In this document: positions 7,576-16,498 of the stretch, one piece after another | How the letters are laid out: the number at the start of each line of letters is the position of its first letter | Numbering within the stretch: the stretch's first letter is position 1 | Assembly: GCA_013416435.1 (NCBI GenBank) | Contig: JACCEN010000003.1 | Coordinates: forward strand, 124,001 to 188,000 | From: Alcaligenaceae bacterium | GTDB lineage: Bacteria; Pseudomonadota; Gammaproteobacteria; Burkholderiales; Burkholderiaceae_B | Direction: 5' to 3' | Length of the DNA: 64,000 bases | Made by a program: the position numbers and the translations under genes | Notes under the pieces: generated by a model | The model's input: the letters and a program-made list of their open reading frames with translations, nothing else | What the model was told of the DNA's origin: nothing | Databases searched by the model: none

Positions 7576-8796
7576 TCAGACGATGCCGGCCTGTTGAAGT
7601 TTTTCAAGTTCATCGTCGCTCAATCCGAGGCGCGCCAGGACCTGGTGGGTATGCTGCCCGAGCACGGGCGGCGGTTCGGTCAGCTTCAGCGGTGTTTCGG
7701 AAAAGCGTATCGGGCTGTTGATGAGCGGGACTTGCCCATACAGGGGATGGGCAAGATCCAGGCGCATGCCCCGTTCCACGACATGAGGATCGTTGAATAC
7801 GCGGTCTATCGTATTGATCGGCCCGCAAGGCACCTGCGCCTCTTCCAGAAGCGCCACCCAGTCTTCGACGCTGCGCGTGCGCGTGATGGCCTCCAGCCGC
7901 TCGTTCATCGCAGCGCGGTTGGCGACCCGGTCGCGGATCGTCTTGAATCTGGGGTCGCTGGCGAAATCGGGATCGCCAACCGCATTGCAGAAGCGTTGAA
8001 ACTGCGTATCGTTGCCGACCGTCAGGATGATGTGGCCGTCCAGCGCCGGGTACACCTGATAGGGGGCGATGTTGGGATGGCCGGTGCCCATGCGGACCGG
8101 AGCAACGCCGCTGGTGAGGTAATTCATTCCCTGGTTGACCAGCGAGCCGACCATGCAGTCGAGCAGGCTGATGTCGATATGCTGGCCGCCGCCGCCTTGA
8201 TCGCGGTGGCGCAGTGCCGCCAGAATCGCCACGGTCGCGTACATGCCCGTCAGGATGTCGGCCACGGCCACGCCCACGCGCTGCGGGCCGCCGCCGGGCA
8301 GGTCGTCCCGTTCGCCCGTGACGCTCATGAGGCCGGCCATTCCCTGGATCAGGAAGTCATAGCCCGCCCGGTCTTTGTACGGCCCTGTCTGTCCGAAGCC
8401 GGTGACCGAGCAGTACACCAGCCCGGGATTGAGCTCGCGCAAGGAGTTGTAGTCCAGGCCATATTTCTTCAGCGCCCCGACCTTGTAGTTCTCGACCAGT
8501 ACGTCGGCGTCGGCAACAAGGGCGCGCACGAGCGCCTGGCCTTCTGGCTTGCTGAAGTCGATGGTGACGGACTGCTTGCCGCGGTTGCAACACATGAAAT
8601 AAGCGGCATCGCCCGGCTCGTCCGTTTCGGCGGCATGCAGGAATGGCGGGCCCATGTGCCGGGTGTCGTCTCCGCTGCCGGGTCGTTCGACCTTGATGAC
8701 CTCCGCGCCCAGGTCGGCGAGGTTTTGAGTCGCCCAGGGACCCGCGAGAATGCGTGATAAATCCAGAACCCGTATGTTGGACAGCGTTTTTGCCAT
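7576..8796 (-). CDS. CaiB/BaiF (class III) CoA-transferase
   Basis: A 406-residue protein beginning LSNIRVLDLSRILAGPWATQNLADLGAEVIKVERPGSGDDTR, with the catalytic Asp in GVAVADILTGMYATVAIL and a glycine-rich HRDQGGGGQHIDISLLD segment. Length and motifs match formyl-CoA-transferase-like enzymes. It is the first gene of the minus-strand operon CoA-transferase/MaoC/crotonase/crotonase and is read from the promoter at 8834-8862. It likely activates the pathway acid with succinyl-CoA or acetyl-CoA as donor. No good ribosome binding site is seen before the ATG. Confidence 0.9.
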   Translation of the reverse strand: MAKTLSNIRVLDLSRILAGPWATQNLADLGAEVIKVERPGSGDDTRHMGPPFLHAAETDEPGDAAYFMCCNRGKQSVTIDFSKPEGQALVRALVADADVLVENYKVGALKKYGLDYNSLRELNPGLVYCSVTGFGQTGPYKDRAGYDFLIQGMAGLMSVTGERDDLPGGGPQRVGVAVADILTGMYATVAILAALRHRDQGGGGQHIDISLLDCMVGSLVNQGMNYLTSGVAPVRMGTGHPNIAPYQVYPALDGHIILTVGNDTQFQRFCNAVGDPDFASDPRFKTIRDRVANRAAMNERLEAITRTRSVEDWVALLEEAQVPCGPINTIDRVFNDPHVVERGMRLDLAHPLYGQVPLINSPIRFSETPLKLTEPPPVLGQHTHQVLARLGLSDDELEKLQQAGIV

Positions 8797-8833
8797 GGCG
8801 AATGCGTAGATGGAATGTGATCGACAAGAACAG

Positions 8834-8873
8834 ACGATATCTTGAATGTTCTGTTATGTCAATTTAAATTTCG
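8834..8873 (-). promoter_or_regulatory. Promoter and operator of the minus-strand CoA-transferase operon
   Basis: On the minus strand TTGACA (8862-8857), 17 bp and TATCGT (8839-8834). The island motif (CGAAATT starting at 8873, second half near 8853) covers the -35 box. Confidence 0.55.
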
Positions 8874-9110
8874 TTATCTAATGAGTAGAAATGAGGGATT
8901 GATTTTTAAAACCAGAATCAATCGAATGCATAAGAATGTTATAGGGAAGATGGCGCTGTCTGCTTGGGCGGGAAATTGTCGTTTCTCAAGCAGAAATTTA
9001 TTCAAATTCTATTTTTATATTAGTCATTTCATTTTATAGATAGAATTATGATTTCAAATGAAGCTTCCTTCGCAACGGCCGGCGTGCATGCGTTGAGCAT
9101 CTGTCTACCG

Positions 9111-9142
9111 GCCTGCGGCGGACAGGCGCGTCCGCAGCAGGC
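9111..9142. repeat. GC-rich inverted repeat
   Basis: GCCTGCGGCGGAC and GTCCGCAGCAGGC, 13-bp arms with one mismatch around AGGCGC. There is no T-tract, and the sequence is unrelated to the GGGGTC hairpins. It is an isolated GC block within AT-rich control DNA. Confidence 0.6.
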
Positions 9143-9168
9143 AAAACTTGAATGGCTGTAGAATAAAA

Positions 9169-9195
9169 CGAAATCAAAAAAATCTAAATGGAATG
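9169..9195 (+). promoter_or_regulatory. Candidate operator, island motif site
   Basis: CGAAATC at 9169 and TGGAATG at 9189, start to start 20 bp, in the same layout as the other island sites. It is about 90 bp upstream of the promoter of the 9374 operon. Confidence 0.4.
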
Positions 9196-9275
9196 ATTAG
9201 GGCGGTTGTGCAGCGATCTTAGCATCTATTGCTATAGCGTACGTTATGGAGTGCTATGGCGTTATGGATTTATAA

Positions 9276-9315
9276 TGAAATTGATGTTGACATATCGAAA
9301 TTCATTCCTTACCAT
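9276..9315 (+). promoter_or_regulatory. Promoter and operator of the MaoC-dehydrogenase operon
   Basis: TTGACA (9287-9292), a 17-bp spacer and TACCAT (9310-9315), with the best copy of the island motif across the -35 box: TGAAATT at 9276 and CGAAATT at 9296. Confidence 0.55.
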
Positions 9316-9373
9316 TTCAACTCATATGACTTGCTCGTCCCAGGTGGACGGCCTTCCAACTTGAGAATTCGCC

Positions 9374-9829
9374 ATGATGAATCTGCCGTACGGTGAACTC
9401 GTGATCGGTCAGCGCGCCCGGTCTCGGGGGCGCACGATCACTGAAACAGACGTTGTCAACTTTTGCATGCTGACCGGCAATTGGCTCGAAATCCACGCCA
9501 ATGCGGAATTCAGCTCCAAATCGATGTACGGGCAGCGGGTCGTGCAGGGCGGCTTGGTCTTCGTCATCAGCAACGCCTTGCTCGGCTTCGACTCAGAAGT
9601 GGTGGAAGCCTTCTATGGCGTCGACAAGCTGCGGTTCCTGAAGCCGACCTTCATCGGTGACACCTTGTATGCCGAAAGCGAAGTGATCGCGCTTCGCGAC
9701 AAGGGGGAAAACCACGGGGTCGCCACGGCGTTGTTGACGGCGGTAAATCAGCGGCATGAACGGGTAATGAGCTGTGAATTCAGTCTGTTGCTTCGCCGCG
9801 AGCGCCTGATCGTATCCCCGCAAGAATAG
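9374..9829 (+). CDS. MaoC-family dehydratase-like protein
   Basis: 151 residues with the hot-dog pattern RSRGRTITETDVVNFCMLTGNWLEIHANAEFSSKSMYGQRVVQGGLVF. The His of the GDxNPxH motif is kept (IH), but the Asp position is Asn. It likely hydrates a 2-enoyl-CoA, with reduced certainty because of this change. It is the first gene of a seven-gene plus-strand operon with acyl-CoA dehydrogenases, MmgE/PrpD, Bug, hydrolase and crotonase. It is distinct from the MaoC-like gene at 7036. Confidence 0.85.
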   Translation: MMNLPYGELVIGQRARSRGRTITETDVVNFCMLTGNWLEIHANAEFSSKSMYGQRVVQGGLVFVISNALLGFDSEVVEAFYGVDKLRFLKPTFIGDTLYAESEVIALRDKGENHGVATALLTAVNQRHERVMSCEFSLLLRRERLIVSPQE

Positions 9830-9882
9830 ACATCGTCGCCTTCTGTGGGCGAAGTAAGGAAATTTTGATTCACGGAGCCTTT

Positions 9883-11022
9883 ATGAATTTCTTGACAGAA
9901 GAACAAACGCTTTGGCATGAAACCGTTGCGCGGGTGATGGAGAAGGAAGTAACGCGCGAGTACGTGCGCCAGTGCGATATCGACCGCCAGTATCCTTACG
10001 AGGCCTACGAAAAGATTGCCCGCATGGGATGGCTGCGCTTGCTTATTCCAGAAGAGCAGGGCGGCGACGGCGGCACCATTTTCGATTACGCGCTCATGTG
10101 CGAAGGGCTGGCTCGCTATGGCTTCGATTTCGCGACCGCATTCATGGTTTCCACCTTTACTGCCATGAACATCGTCAAGTACGGCACGCCCGAACAGCGT
10201 GAAAAATACCTGGTGCCGTTCATGAGGGGCGAAGTCCGCTTCTCCATTTCCATTTCCGAGCCTTCGGCGGGGTCGGACGCAGCGAACACCAAGACGCGGG
10301 CCGAGGCCGATGGCGACCATTGGACGATACGCGGGCAAAAGCTGTGGTGCTCCGGCGCCGCGGCGAAAGATGCCGTCATCGCCATGCTGGTCAGGACCGA
10401 TAAAGAGGCAACGAAGCATCGTGGACTGAGCGTGCTGCTGGTGCCCAACGACACACCGGGCGTCGACATCCGCAAGCTGCCAACCATGGCAAGGCGGGCG
10501 ACCGGCACGACGGAAATCTTCCTCGATGGCGCCAAGGTGCCGGCCGGCAACATGCTCGGTGCGCCAGGCATGGGCTGGAGCATCATCACGGATCACCTCG
10601 AGCTCGAGCGTATCGCCGTTGCGGCCGCCTACGTCGGCAATGCACAGCAAGCCGTCACCGATGCTTTGCGCTACGCCCACGAGCGCGTCCAGTTCGATAA
10701 GTCGATTTTCGAGTTTCAGGTGCTGCGCCACATGCTCGCCGATATGCAAACCAGCGTCGATGCGGCGCGCCTCCTGGTGTATCGGGCAGCCGATATGGCC
10801 ACACGCGGCGAGGCCTGCAGCCGCGAAGTCAGCATGGCCAAGTTGTTCGCGTCCGAAACGCTGCAGACTGTGACGCGTAACGGCATGCAGATTCTCGGCG
10901 GCCACAGCATGCTGCCCGAAGCCGACATGGAGCGCTACTTCCGCGAAGGAATGCAATCCACCATAGGCGGAGGTACCTCGCAGATACAACGGACGATCAT
11001 CGCCAAATCCCTGCGTCTTTAA
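9883..11022 (+). CDS. Acyl-CoA dehydrogenase
   Basis: A 379-residue flavoprotein with family segments FSISISEPSAGSDAANTKTRAEADGDHW, GQKLWCSGAAAKDAVI, ERVQFDKSIFEFQVLRHMLADMQ and ILGGHSMLPEADMERYFREGMQSTIGGGTSQIQR. It would form the 2,3 double bond of an acyl-CoA with electrons passed to ETF. The Glu of the medium-chain YEGTS motif is Gly here, so the catalytic base probably lies elsewhere, as in isovaleryl-CoA-type enzymes. ATG 9883 has GGAG upstream; an earlier TTG is unlikely. A paralogue closes the operon at 15328. Confidence 0.9.
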   Translation: MNFLTEEQTLWHETVARVMEKEVTREYVRQCDIDRQYPYEAYEKIARMGWLRLLIPEEQGGDGGTIFDYALMCEGLARYGFDFATAFMVSTFTAMNIVKYGTPEQREKYLVPFMRGEVRFSISISEPSAGSDAANTKTRAEADGDHWTIRGQKLWCSGAAAKDAVIAMLVRTDKEATKHRGLSVLLVPNDTPGVDIRKLPTMARRATGTTEIFLDGAKVPAGNMLGAPGMGWSIITDHLELERIAVAAAYVGNAQQAVTDALRYAHERVQFDKSIFEFQVLRHMLADMQTSVDAARLLVYRAADMATRGEACSREVSMAKLFASETLQTVTRNGMQILGGHSMLPEADMERYFREGMQSTIGGGTSQIQRTIIAKSLRL

Positions 11023-11062
11023 ACCGCTATCCCCGCTTAACGCACCGCCCACAGGAGGTCTC

Positions 11063-12466
11063 ATGACAACTTCGTCCGTTCCCGAATGCGATCTGACCGC
11101 GAGCCTCGCGGATCAGATCGTCGAAATCGTAAACCGGGGCTTGGCCGACCCGGACATCGAGCAAGTCAGACGGCTCATGCTGGACTCGCTTGGCGTGACG
11201 CTGCGCGGAGCCGCCCTGCCATGGGCCCGCGATATCGCGAAATGGTCCCAGCGTTTTTTCGGCACGGGCACCGCTCCGGTCATCGGGACCCAGGCTTCGG
11301 CGGCCGCATCGGTCGCTGCGCTGGTTCACGGCACCGCGGCGCACGGCTACGAGCTCGACGACACGCACGATGAAACAATGAGCCATCCCGCATGTACCGT
11401 GCTTCCCGCGGCGCTTGCAGTCGCGGCTGAAACGGGAGCATCTCAGCGCCACCTGTTCGTCGCCATCGCAGCCGGCTACGAAGCCATGGCGCGCGTCGGC
11501 ATCATGGCGCACGGGCTGCATGTGATCGAAGGCGGCTTTCATCCCACGCCGATCTTCGGCTCGTTCGGCGCCGCGACGGCTTGCGTGGTGCTGCTGCATG
11601 GCGAAGGCCGCCCGATCGATGCGGATCGGCTCATCACCGCTTGGGGGCACGCATTGTCCCAGACGAGCGGAACCATGCAGTTCTCCGTGGATCCCACCGG
11701 CGGCGCCGTGAAGCGGCTGCATGCCGGGTACGCGGCGCGTAACGGGGTGATCGCCGCCGAATTGGCCATGGAGTCCGGAATCGGCACGCCGCGGCGCTCG
11801 CTGGACGGACGCTATGGCCTTGCCAAGATGTTCGGCGGTGAAATCCATGCGGCGGCGGTGTCGCGCGCGGCGCAGGATCCCTTGCAAATACACTGCATCA
11901 GTCTCAAGCCTTATTCCTGCTGCCGGATCTTCCATTCCACCATCGACGCCCTGGGCGAGGTAACCGAAAAGTACAGCACATCGGTGGAGCAGATTCGCCG
12001 CATCGTTGTGCGCGGCCCGCAATTGATCGAGGATCAGCACATGATGCGCCGGCCCCGCTCCGTCATGGCGGCCCAATACAGCTGCCCCTATCTGATCGGC
12101 GCGTCGCTGGCTTACGGCCCCTCGCGCTACGACGCATACAGTGAAGCGCATCTCGACGATCCGCGCATACTCGAAATCGCCGATCTCGTGCATTTCGAGT
12201 ATGACGCCGAGCTGGAAGCCATGTATCCGAAGCAGTTCCCCACAGCGGTCACCATCACGTTCGCCGACGGCTCGATCAAAACTTCATTGGTGAAAGACAG
12301 TTTTGGTACGCCCGCCAAACCCATGACGGCCGACCAGATCGCCGAAAAAGCCCGGAATCTGCTTATGGAGATCGACTCGAAGGTCGATGTGGACGCATGC
12401 AGAAGAAAGATCTGGAACGACGGCACCGATGCTCGCACGCTCGCGGCGATCATGGCGGGAAGATGA
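11063..12466 (+). CDS. MmgE/PrpD family protein
   Basis: 467 residues with DSLGVTLRGAALPWARDIAKW, HGTAAHGYELDDTHDETMSHPACTVLPAALAVAAETGAS and HAGYAARNGVIAAELAMESGIGTP. The family includes 2-methylcitrate dehydratase, cis-aconitate decarboxylase and hydrolases or isomerases of unknown substrate. AGGAGG precedes the ATG. Its place between an acyl-CoA dehydrogenase and a Bug protein suggests a hydratase, dehydratase or isomerase step on a branched carboxylic acid, but the reaction cannot be named from sequence. It is one of three family members in the window. Confidence 0.85.
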   Translation: MTTSSVPECDLTASLADQIVEIVNRGLADPDIEQVRRLMLDSLGVTLRGAALPWARDIAKWSQRFFGTGTAPVIGTQASAAASVAALVHGTAAHGYELDDTHDETMSHPACTVLPAALAVAAETGASQRHLFVAIAAGYEAMARVGIMAHGLHVIEGGFHPTPIFGSFGAATACVVLLHGEGRPIDADRLITAWGHALSQTSGTMQFSVDPTGGAVKRLHAGYAARNGVIAAELAMESGIGTPRRSLDGRYGLAKMFGGEIHAAAVSRAAQDPLQIHCISLKPYSCCRIFHSTIDALGEVTEKYSTSVEQIRRIVVRGPQLIEDQHMMRRPRSVMAAQYSCPYLIGASLAYGPSRYDAYSEAHLDDPRILEIADLVHFEYDAELEAMYPKQFPTAVTITFADGSIKTSLVKDSFGTPAKPMTADQIAEKARNLLMEIDSKVDVDACRRKIWNDGTDARTLAAIMAGR

Positions 12467-12536
12467 CGCCATGCTGAAGAAACAAGGCGCAGTAACTACA
12501 CAGTCATATGACGATATCTCGAAGGAGACACATAAC

Positions 12537-13520
12537 ATGAATACGAACCGCAGAAGTTTTCTAGCCGCAGGCGCAGCACTGCTCGGCTCCACGTTGCTTG
12601 GTACGCAGGCCCATGCTCAATCGAGCGGCTATCCCAACAAACCCATAACCATCGTTGTGCCTTTCGGTGCGGGCACCACCACCGATCAAGTTGCGCGCTT
12701 CCTCAGTCCCTACCTGTCCACCGAACTCAAACAGCCGGTGGTCATTGACAATAAGGCCGGGGCCAGCGGTTCGATCGGCATGCAGTTCGCGGCACGGCAG
12801 CCCGCTGACGGCTATACGTTCGTGCTTGGTACGAATACCACGCATGCGGCCAACGTCAGCCTGTTCAAGCAACTGCCGTACGATCCGGTCAAGGATTTCA
12901 CGCCGATCAGCAATCTGATCATCGGCGGGGTCGTTCTGGTGGTAAGGGCGGACCACCCCGCAAAGAACGTCCAGGAACTCGTTGCCATGATGAAGAAGAA
13001 TCCGGGCGGCATGACGTTCGGTGCCGGCAACTCCTCTTCGCGCGCAGGCGGCGAGGTCATGCGCGAACTCGCGGGCGTCGACATCCTGCATGTTCCCTAC
13101 AAGACGCTTCCTGTCGCGCTCACCGACCTGATCGGTGGTCAGATCGACATGGTATTCGGCGATGCCCCCGCCGTCATGCCCTTGGTGGAAAGCGGCAAAT
13201 TGAAAGCGCTCGGTGTGTCCACGGGCAAACGTATCGCGAAGTACGCCGACATCCCGACGATCGCGGAGCAGGGAGTGAAAGGGTATGAAGTCACGGGTTG
13301 GATCGCTGCTTTCGGCCTTAATGGCACGCCTCCGGAAATCATAAGCCGCCTCAATGAGATCATCGTTCGCGCCATGAAGTCGGACGAGGCCGAGAAACAG
13401 TTCGGCTCCCAGGGCTGGACTCCGGTTGCCGGCTCGCCGGAAGACCTCGCGAAATTCCAGGCGATCGAGATCGATCGGTGGGCGCGTCTGGTCAAGGCGG
13501 CCGGCATCCAGCCCACCTAA
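12537..13520 (+). CDS. Bug-family (TctC) substrate-binding protein with Tat-like signal
   Basis: 327 residues. The N-terminus NRRSFLAAGAALLGSTLLGTQAHA looks like a twin-arginine signal, unusual beside the other Bug proteins here, which have Sec-type signals. The mature part starts YPNKPITIVVPFGAGTTTDQVARFL and has QPADGYTFVLGTNTTHAAN and ILHVPYKTLPVALTDLIGGQ. GAAGGAGAC lies 10 nt before ATG 12537; the longer frame from 12387 is a read-in. It is the second Bug protein in the island and probably imports the same or a related acid. TctAB partners are not nearby. Confidence 0.88.
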   Translation: MNTNRRSFLAAGAALLGSTLLGTQAHAQSSGYPNKPITIVVPFGAGTTTDQVARFLSPYLSTELKQPVVIDNKAGASGSIGMQFAARQPADGYTFVLGTNTTHAANVSLFKQLPYDPVKDFTPISNLIIGGVVLVVRADHPAKNVQELVAMMKKNPGGMTFGAGNSSSRAGGEVMRELAGVDILHVPYKTLPVALTDLIGGQIDMVFGDAPAVMPLVESGKLKALGVSTGKRIAKYADIPTIAEQGVKGYEVTGWIAAFGLNGTPPEIISRLNEIIVRAMKSDEAEKQFGSQGWTPVAGSPEDLAKFQAIEIDRWARLVKAAGIQPT

Positions 13521-13540
13521 ACGACACGCAGGAGGCAGAA

Positions 13541-14458
13541 GTGGCAGAAGGACACGGCAATATGGTGCCGCTATCGATTCCGGAATGGGCCCAGACGGCT
13601 CTCGCGATGCCCAATGAATCCCGGTATGTCGATGTCGACGGCTGCCGTGTTCATTACCTGAGTTGGGGCGATCCCGGTCTGCCCCCCTTGATGCTGGTGC
13701 ATGGCAATGCCGCTCATGCCGAATGGTGGCGCTTCATCGCGCCGCTGTTGGCCGATCAGTACTACGTGCTGGCCATCGACCTGGGCGGCATGGGCGACAG
13801 TAGCCATTGCGGCCGCTACGAGCGGGAACGCTATGCTGAACAAGTCGTGGCGGTGCTGGATTCCGCTGCGCCGGGACGCCCGGCATTCATCGTCGGGCAC
13901 AGCATGGGAGGCTTCGTCACCATCATGGCGGGCGCCGCGCACGGCGACCGCCTTGCCGGCATCATCGTCATTGATTCTCCGATCGAGCCGCCTGGAAAGC
14001 ATAGCCCCCCGTATTCGGTCCAGGTCAAGACGCCGGGCGATATCTATGCGGACCGGGCCGAGGCCTTGCGACGGTTTCGCCTGGTCCCCCAGCAGCGGGT
14101 CGGGTGCCAGTTCTATCTGGACCATATCGCCTTTCATTCCGTCGTCGAAACGACGGGCGGGTGGCGATGGAAATTCGACCCGGCCGCCGTCGGGTATCCG
14201 CGGCCCACGGAGTTCACCCAGGCGCTGCTCGATATGCGTTGCAATGTTGCGTTGTTCGTTGGCGAGCATAGCGAGCGGGTCGATGGCGAGACTCGGGCCT
14301 ACATGCGCAGCCGCTTTGGCAGGCTTATGCCTGTCATAGAGCTGGCCAACTGCCGTCATCACGTCATGCTCGACGAGCCTTTGGCCGTGGCCGCTGCCCT
14401 GCGTACTCAGTTGGCCAATTGGTCTCTTGAAGATAATGGCTCCGGGAACGACGCATGA
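13541..14458 (+). CDS. Alpha/beta hydrolase
   Basis: 305 residues starting at GTG, chosen because AGGAGG stands 5 nt before it. LMLVHGNAAHAEWW gives the oxyanion HG motif, VGHSMGGFVTIMAG the nucleophile serine, and NCRHHVMLDEP the catalytic histidine. It would hydrolyse an ester, thioester or C-C bond; the substrate is unknown. There is no signal peptide, so it is cytoplasmic. Its stop overlaps the next crotonase (ATGA). A role in releasing the free acid or a CoA thioester during the pathway is possible. Confidence 0.85.
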   Translation: MAEGHGNMVPLSIPEWAQTALAMPNESRYVDVDGCRVHYLSWGDPGLPPLMLVHGNAAHAEWWRFIAPLLADQYYVLAIDLGGMGDSSHCGRYERERYAEQVVAVLDSAAPGRPAFIVGHSMGGFVTIMAGAAHGDRLAGIIVIDSPIEPPGKHSPPYSVQVKTPGDIYADRAEALRRFRLVPQQRVGCQFYLDHIAFHSVVETTGGWRWKFDPAAVGYPRPTEFTQALLDMRCNVALFVGEHSERVDGETRAYMRSRFGRLMPVIELANCRHHVMLDEPLAVAAALRTQLANWSLEDNGSGNDA

Positions 14459-15255
14459 CGGATTCCATGATTGAATATTCCCTGGCGCAAGGGGTCGGCC
14501 ATATCAGGCTCAACCGCCCGGCAAAGCGGAATGCCTTGAGCCTGGATATGCGGACCGCGCTATGGGAGGCAATAGCGCGGGCCGGCAAGGACGACGAGGT
14601 CCGTGTCGTGTTGCTGTCGGGCGCGGGAGAACATTTTTGCGCGGGGGGCGATATCGGCGAGATGCGTCCCGGCGAACTGGATGCCGAGGCGGGCCGTGAC
14701 CGCATTGCCCCCGTGAGCAAGGGGGCTCAAAGCCTGTTGGAAACGACGAAGCCCGTCGTGGTGGCGGTCGACGGATGCGCCTATGGCGCCGGATGCAGCC
14801 TGGCGCTGGCGGCCGATTTCGTCGTCGCTACGGAGCGCGCGCGTTTCTGCATGTCCTTCCTCCGCCTGGGGTTGATTCCGGACGCATGTGGTTTGTTTAC
14901 CTTGCCACGAGTGGTGGGATGGCTCCGCGCCAAGGACATGCTGTATTCGACCCGGGCTGTCGGTGGCAGCGAAGCGCTGGAATACGGAATGGTCAACGAA
15001 CTGGCGGCGCCCGAGGCGCTGCAGGCGCGTGCCCGGGAAATTGCCTTGGCCATGACGAACTTGCCGCGAACGGCTTTTGCCCTGATGAAGACCGCCATGC
15101 TGCGGTCCATGTCATCGGACCTGGGAGCCATGGCCGATACCGAGATGGCGGGCCAGGCCATAGCGTACTCGACGGCCTACCACGAAGACGCCGTCAAGCG
15201 CCTGCGGTCGGGGTCCCCGTCTCTTTACTCATGGCCGGTGAAGAACGCCGGCTGA
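14455..15255 (+). CDS. Enoyl-CoA hydratase/isomerase (crotonase) family protein, PaaG-like
   Basis: 266 residues with NRPAKRNALSLDMRTALW, GEHFCAGGDIGEM and DGCAYGAGCSLALAADFVVATERARF. Both hydratase glutamates are replaced, while LGLIPDACGLFTLPRVVGW has the Asp used by PaaG-type enoyl-CoA isomerases. A double-bond isomerase is therefore more likely than a hydratase. Its start overlaps the hydrolase stop; the second acyl-CoA dehydrogenase follows after 72 bp. Confidence 0.86.
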   Translation: MTDSMIEYSLAQGVGHIRLNRPAKRNALSLDMRTALWEAIARAGKDDEVRVVLLSGAGEHFCAGGDIGEMRPGELDAEAGRDRIAPVSKGAQSLLETTKPVVVAVDGCAYGAGCSLALAADFVVATERARFCMSFLRLGLIPDACGLFTLPRVVGWLRAKDMLYSTRAVGGSEALEYGMVNELAAPEALQARAREIALAMTNLPRTAFALMKTAMLRSMSSDLGAMADTEMAGQAIAYSTAYHEDAVKRLRSGSPSLYSWPVKNAG

Positions 15256-15327
15256 TTCACCCATCGGACCACGCCCAGCCGGGCGCTTGTTGGCAAGCGC
15301 CGCGCATGGACATGAAACAGGAAAAAC

Positions 15328-16494
15328 ATGGACTTTCAACTCAGTTCACAACAGCAGCAACTGCGGGCCGCCATAGTGGATCTGTGCCGGCGCTTCGATG
15401 ACCAGTACTGGTTGGACAAGGATCGCGATGGGGGCTTCCCCGAGGAGTTCTATCGTGCGGTCGCCGATGCCGGCTGGCTGGGCATTGCAATGCCCGAGGC
15501 CTATGGCGGGGCCGGGCTGGGCATCCTGGATGCGGCGCTGATGATGCAGGCGATTGCGGAGTCGGGCGGCGGCATGTCGGCGGCATCTTCGGTGCACATG
15601 AATATCTTCGGCCTGAACCCGGTGGTGGTGTTCGGCACGGAAGAGCAGAAAGCCCGTGCGTTGCCGCCCCTGATCAGGGGTGAGTCCAAGGCTTGTTTTG
15701 CCGTAACGGAGCCCGATGCGGGCTTGAACACCACCAAGCTGACCACGCGCGCGGTCCGCAATGGCGATCACTATCTGGTCACCGGCCGGAAAGTATGGAT
15801 TTCCACCGCGCAGGTGGCGGACCACATGCTGCTTCTTGCGCGGACCACTCCTATAGAAGACGTGCAATCTCCGACCAAGGGCTTGAGCCTGTTCTATACG
15901 CGCCTGGACCGGAGCCATGTAGAGGTGCGAGAAATTGAGAAAATGGGCCGCAAGGCGGTCGACTCCAACGAACTCTTCATCGACGCATTGCCCGTGCCGG
16001 TCGAGGACCGCATCGGTGAGGAAGGTGAGGGCTTTCGTTATATCTTGCACGGCATGAACCCCGAACGGATCCTGGTTGCAGCCGAGGCGGTGGGCATCGG
16101 GCGGCTTGCCTTGGCACGCGCGGCCGACTACGCGCGTGAGCGGGTCGTGTTCGGCAGGCCTATCGGTCAAAACCAGGGAATACAGCATCCGCTCGCACAA
16201 TGCTGGGCGGAACTCGAGGCCGCGGAGTTGATGACGCAGCGTGCCGCCAGCCTGTATGACAGTGGATTGCCTTGCGGCCCCCAGGCCAACGCGGCCAAAT
16301 ATCTGGCGGCGGAGGCCGCCGTCAGGTCATCCGAGACGGCGATCCTGACGCATGGCGGATTCGGATATGCCAAGGAATATCATGTCGAGCGATATCTGAG
16401 AGAAGCCATGATCATGCGCATAGCGCCGGTCAGCCCGCATCTGATTCTGTGCAATATCGCGGAGAAGGTGCTGGGCCTGCCGAAATCGTACTAG
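15328..16494 (+). CDS. Acyl-CoA dehydrogenase
   Basis: 388 residues with ESKACFAVTEPDAGLNTTKLTTRAVRNGDHY, GRKVWISTAQVADHMLLLARTT, EKMGRKAVDSNELFIDALPVP and THGGFGYAKEYHVERYLREAMIMRIAPVSPHLI. The FAD and substrate regions are complete. The usual EGTSQ segment is replaced by APVSPH, so it belongs to a subfamily different from the enzyme at 9883 and may handle a branched or later intermediate. It is the last gene of the plus-strand operon, meeting the SDR gene tail to tail with a gap of 4 bp. Confidence 0.9.
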   Translation: MDFQLSSQQQQLRAAIVDLCRRFDDQYWLDKDRDGGFPEEFYRAVADAGWLGIAMPEAYGGAGLGILDAALMMQAIAESGGGMSAASSVHMNIFGLNPVVVFGTEEQKARALPPLIRGESKACFAVTEPDAGLNTTKLTTRAVRNGDHYLVTGRKVWISTAQVADHMLLLARTTPIEDVQSPTKGLSLFYTRLDRSHVEVREIEKMGRKAVDSNELFIDALPVPVEDRIGEEGEGFRYILHGMNPERILVAAEAVGIGRLALARAADYARERVVFGRPIGQNQGIQHPLAQCWAELEAAELMTQRAASLYDSGLPCGPQANAAKYLAAEAAVRSSETAILTHGGFGYAKEYHVERYLREAMIMRIAPVSPHLILCNIAEKVLGLPKSY

Positions 16495-16498
16495 GTCA

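Larger units (their letters stand above)
8797..9373. other. 577-bp divergent control region
   Basis: No gene is seen here. The flanks are AT-rich, and a GC-rich block (9070-9145) contains an inverted repeat. Three copies of the island operator motif and two opposed promoters lie in it, so it probably controls both the 8796-5408 and the 9374-16494 operons. Confidence 0.7.
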
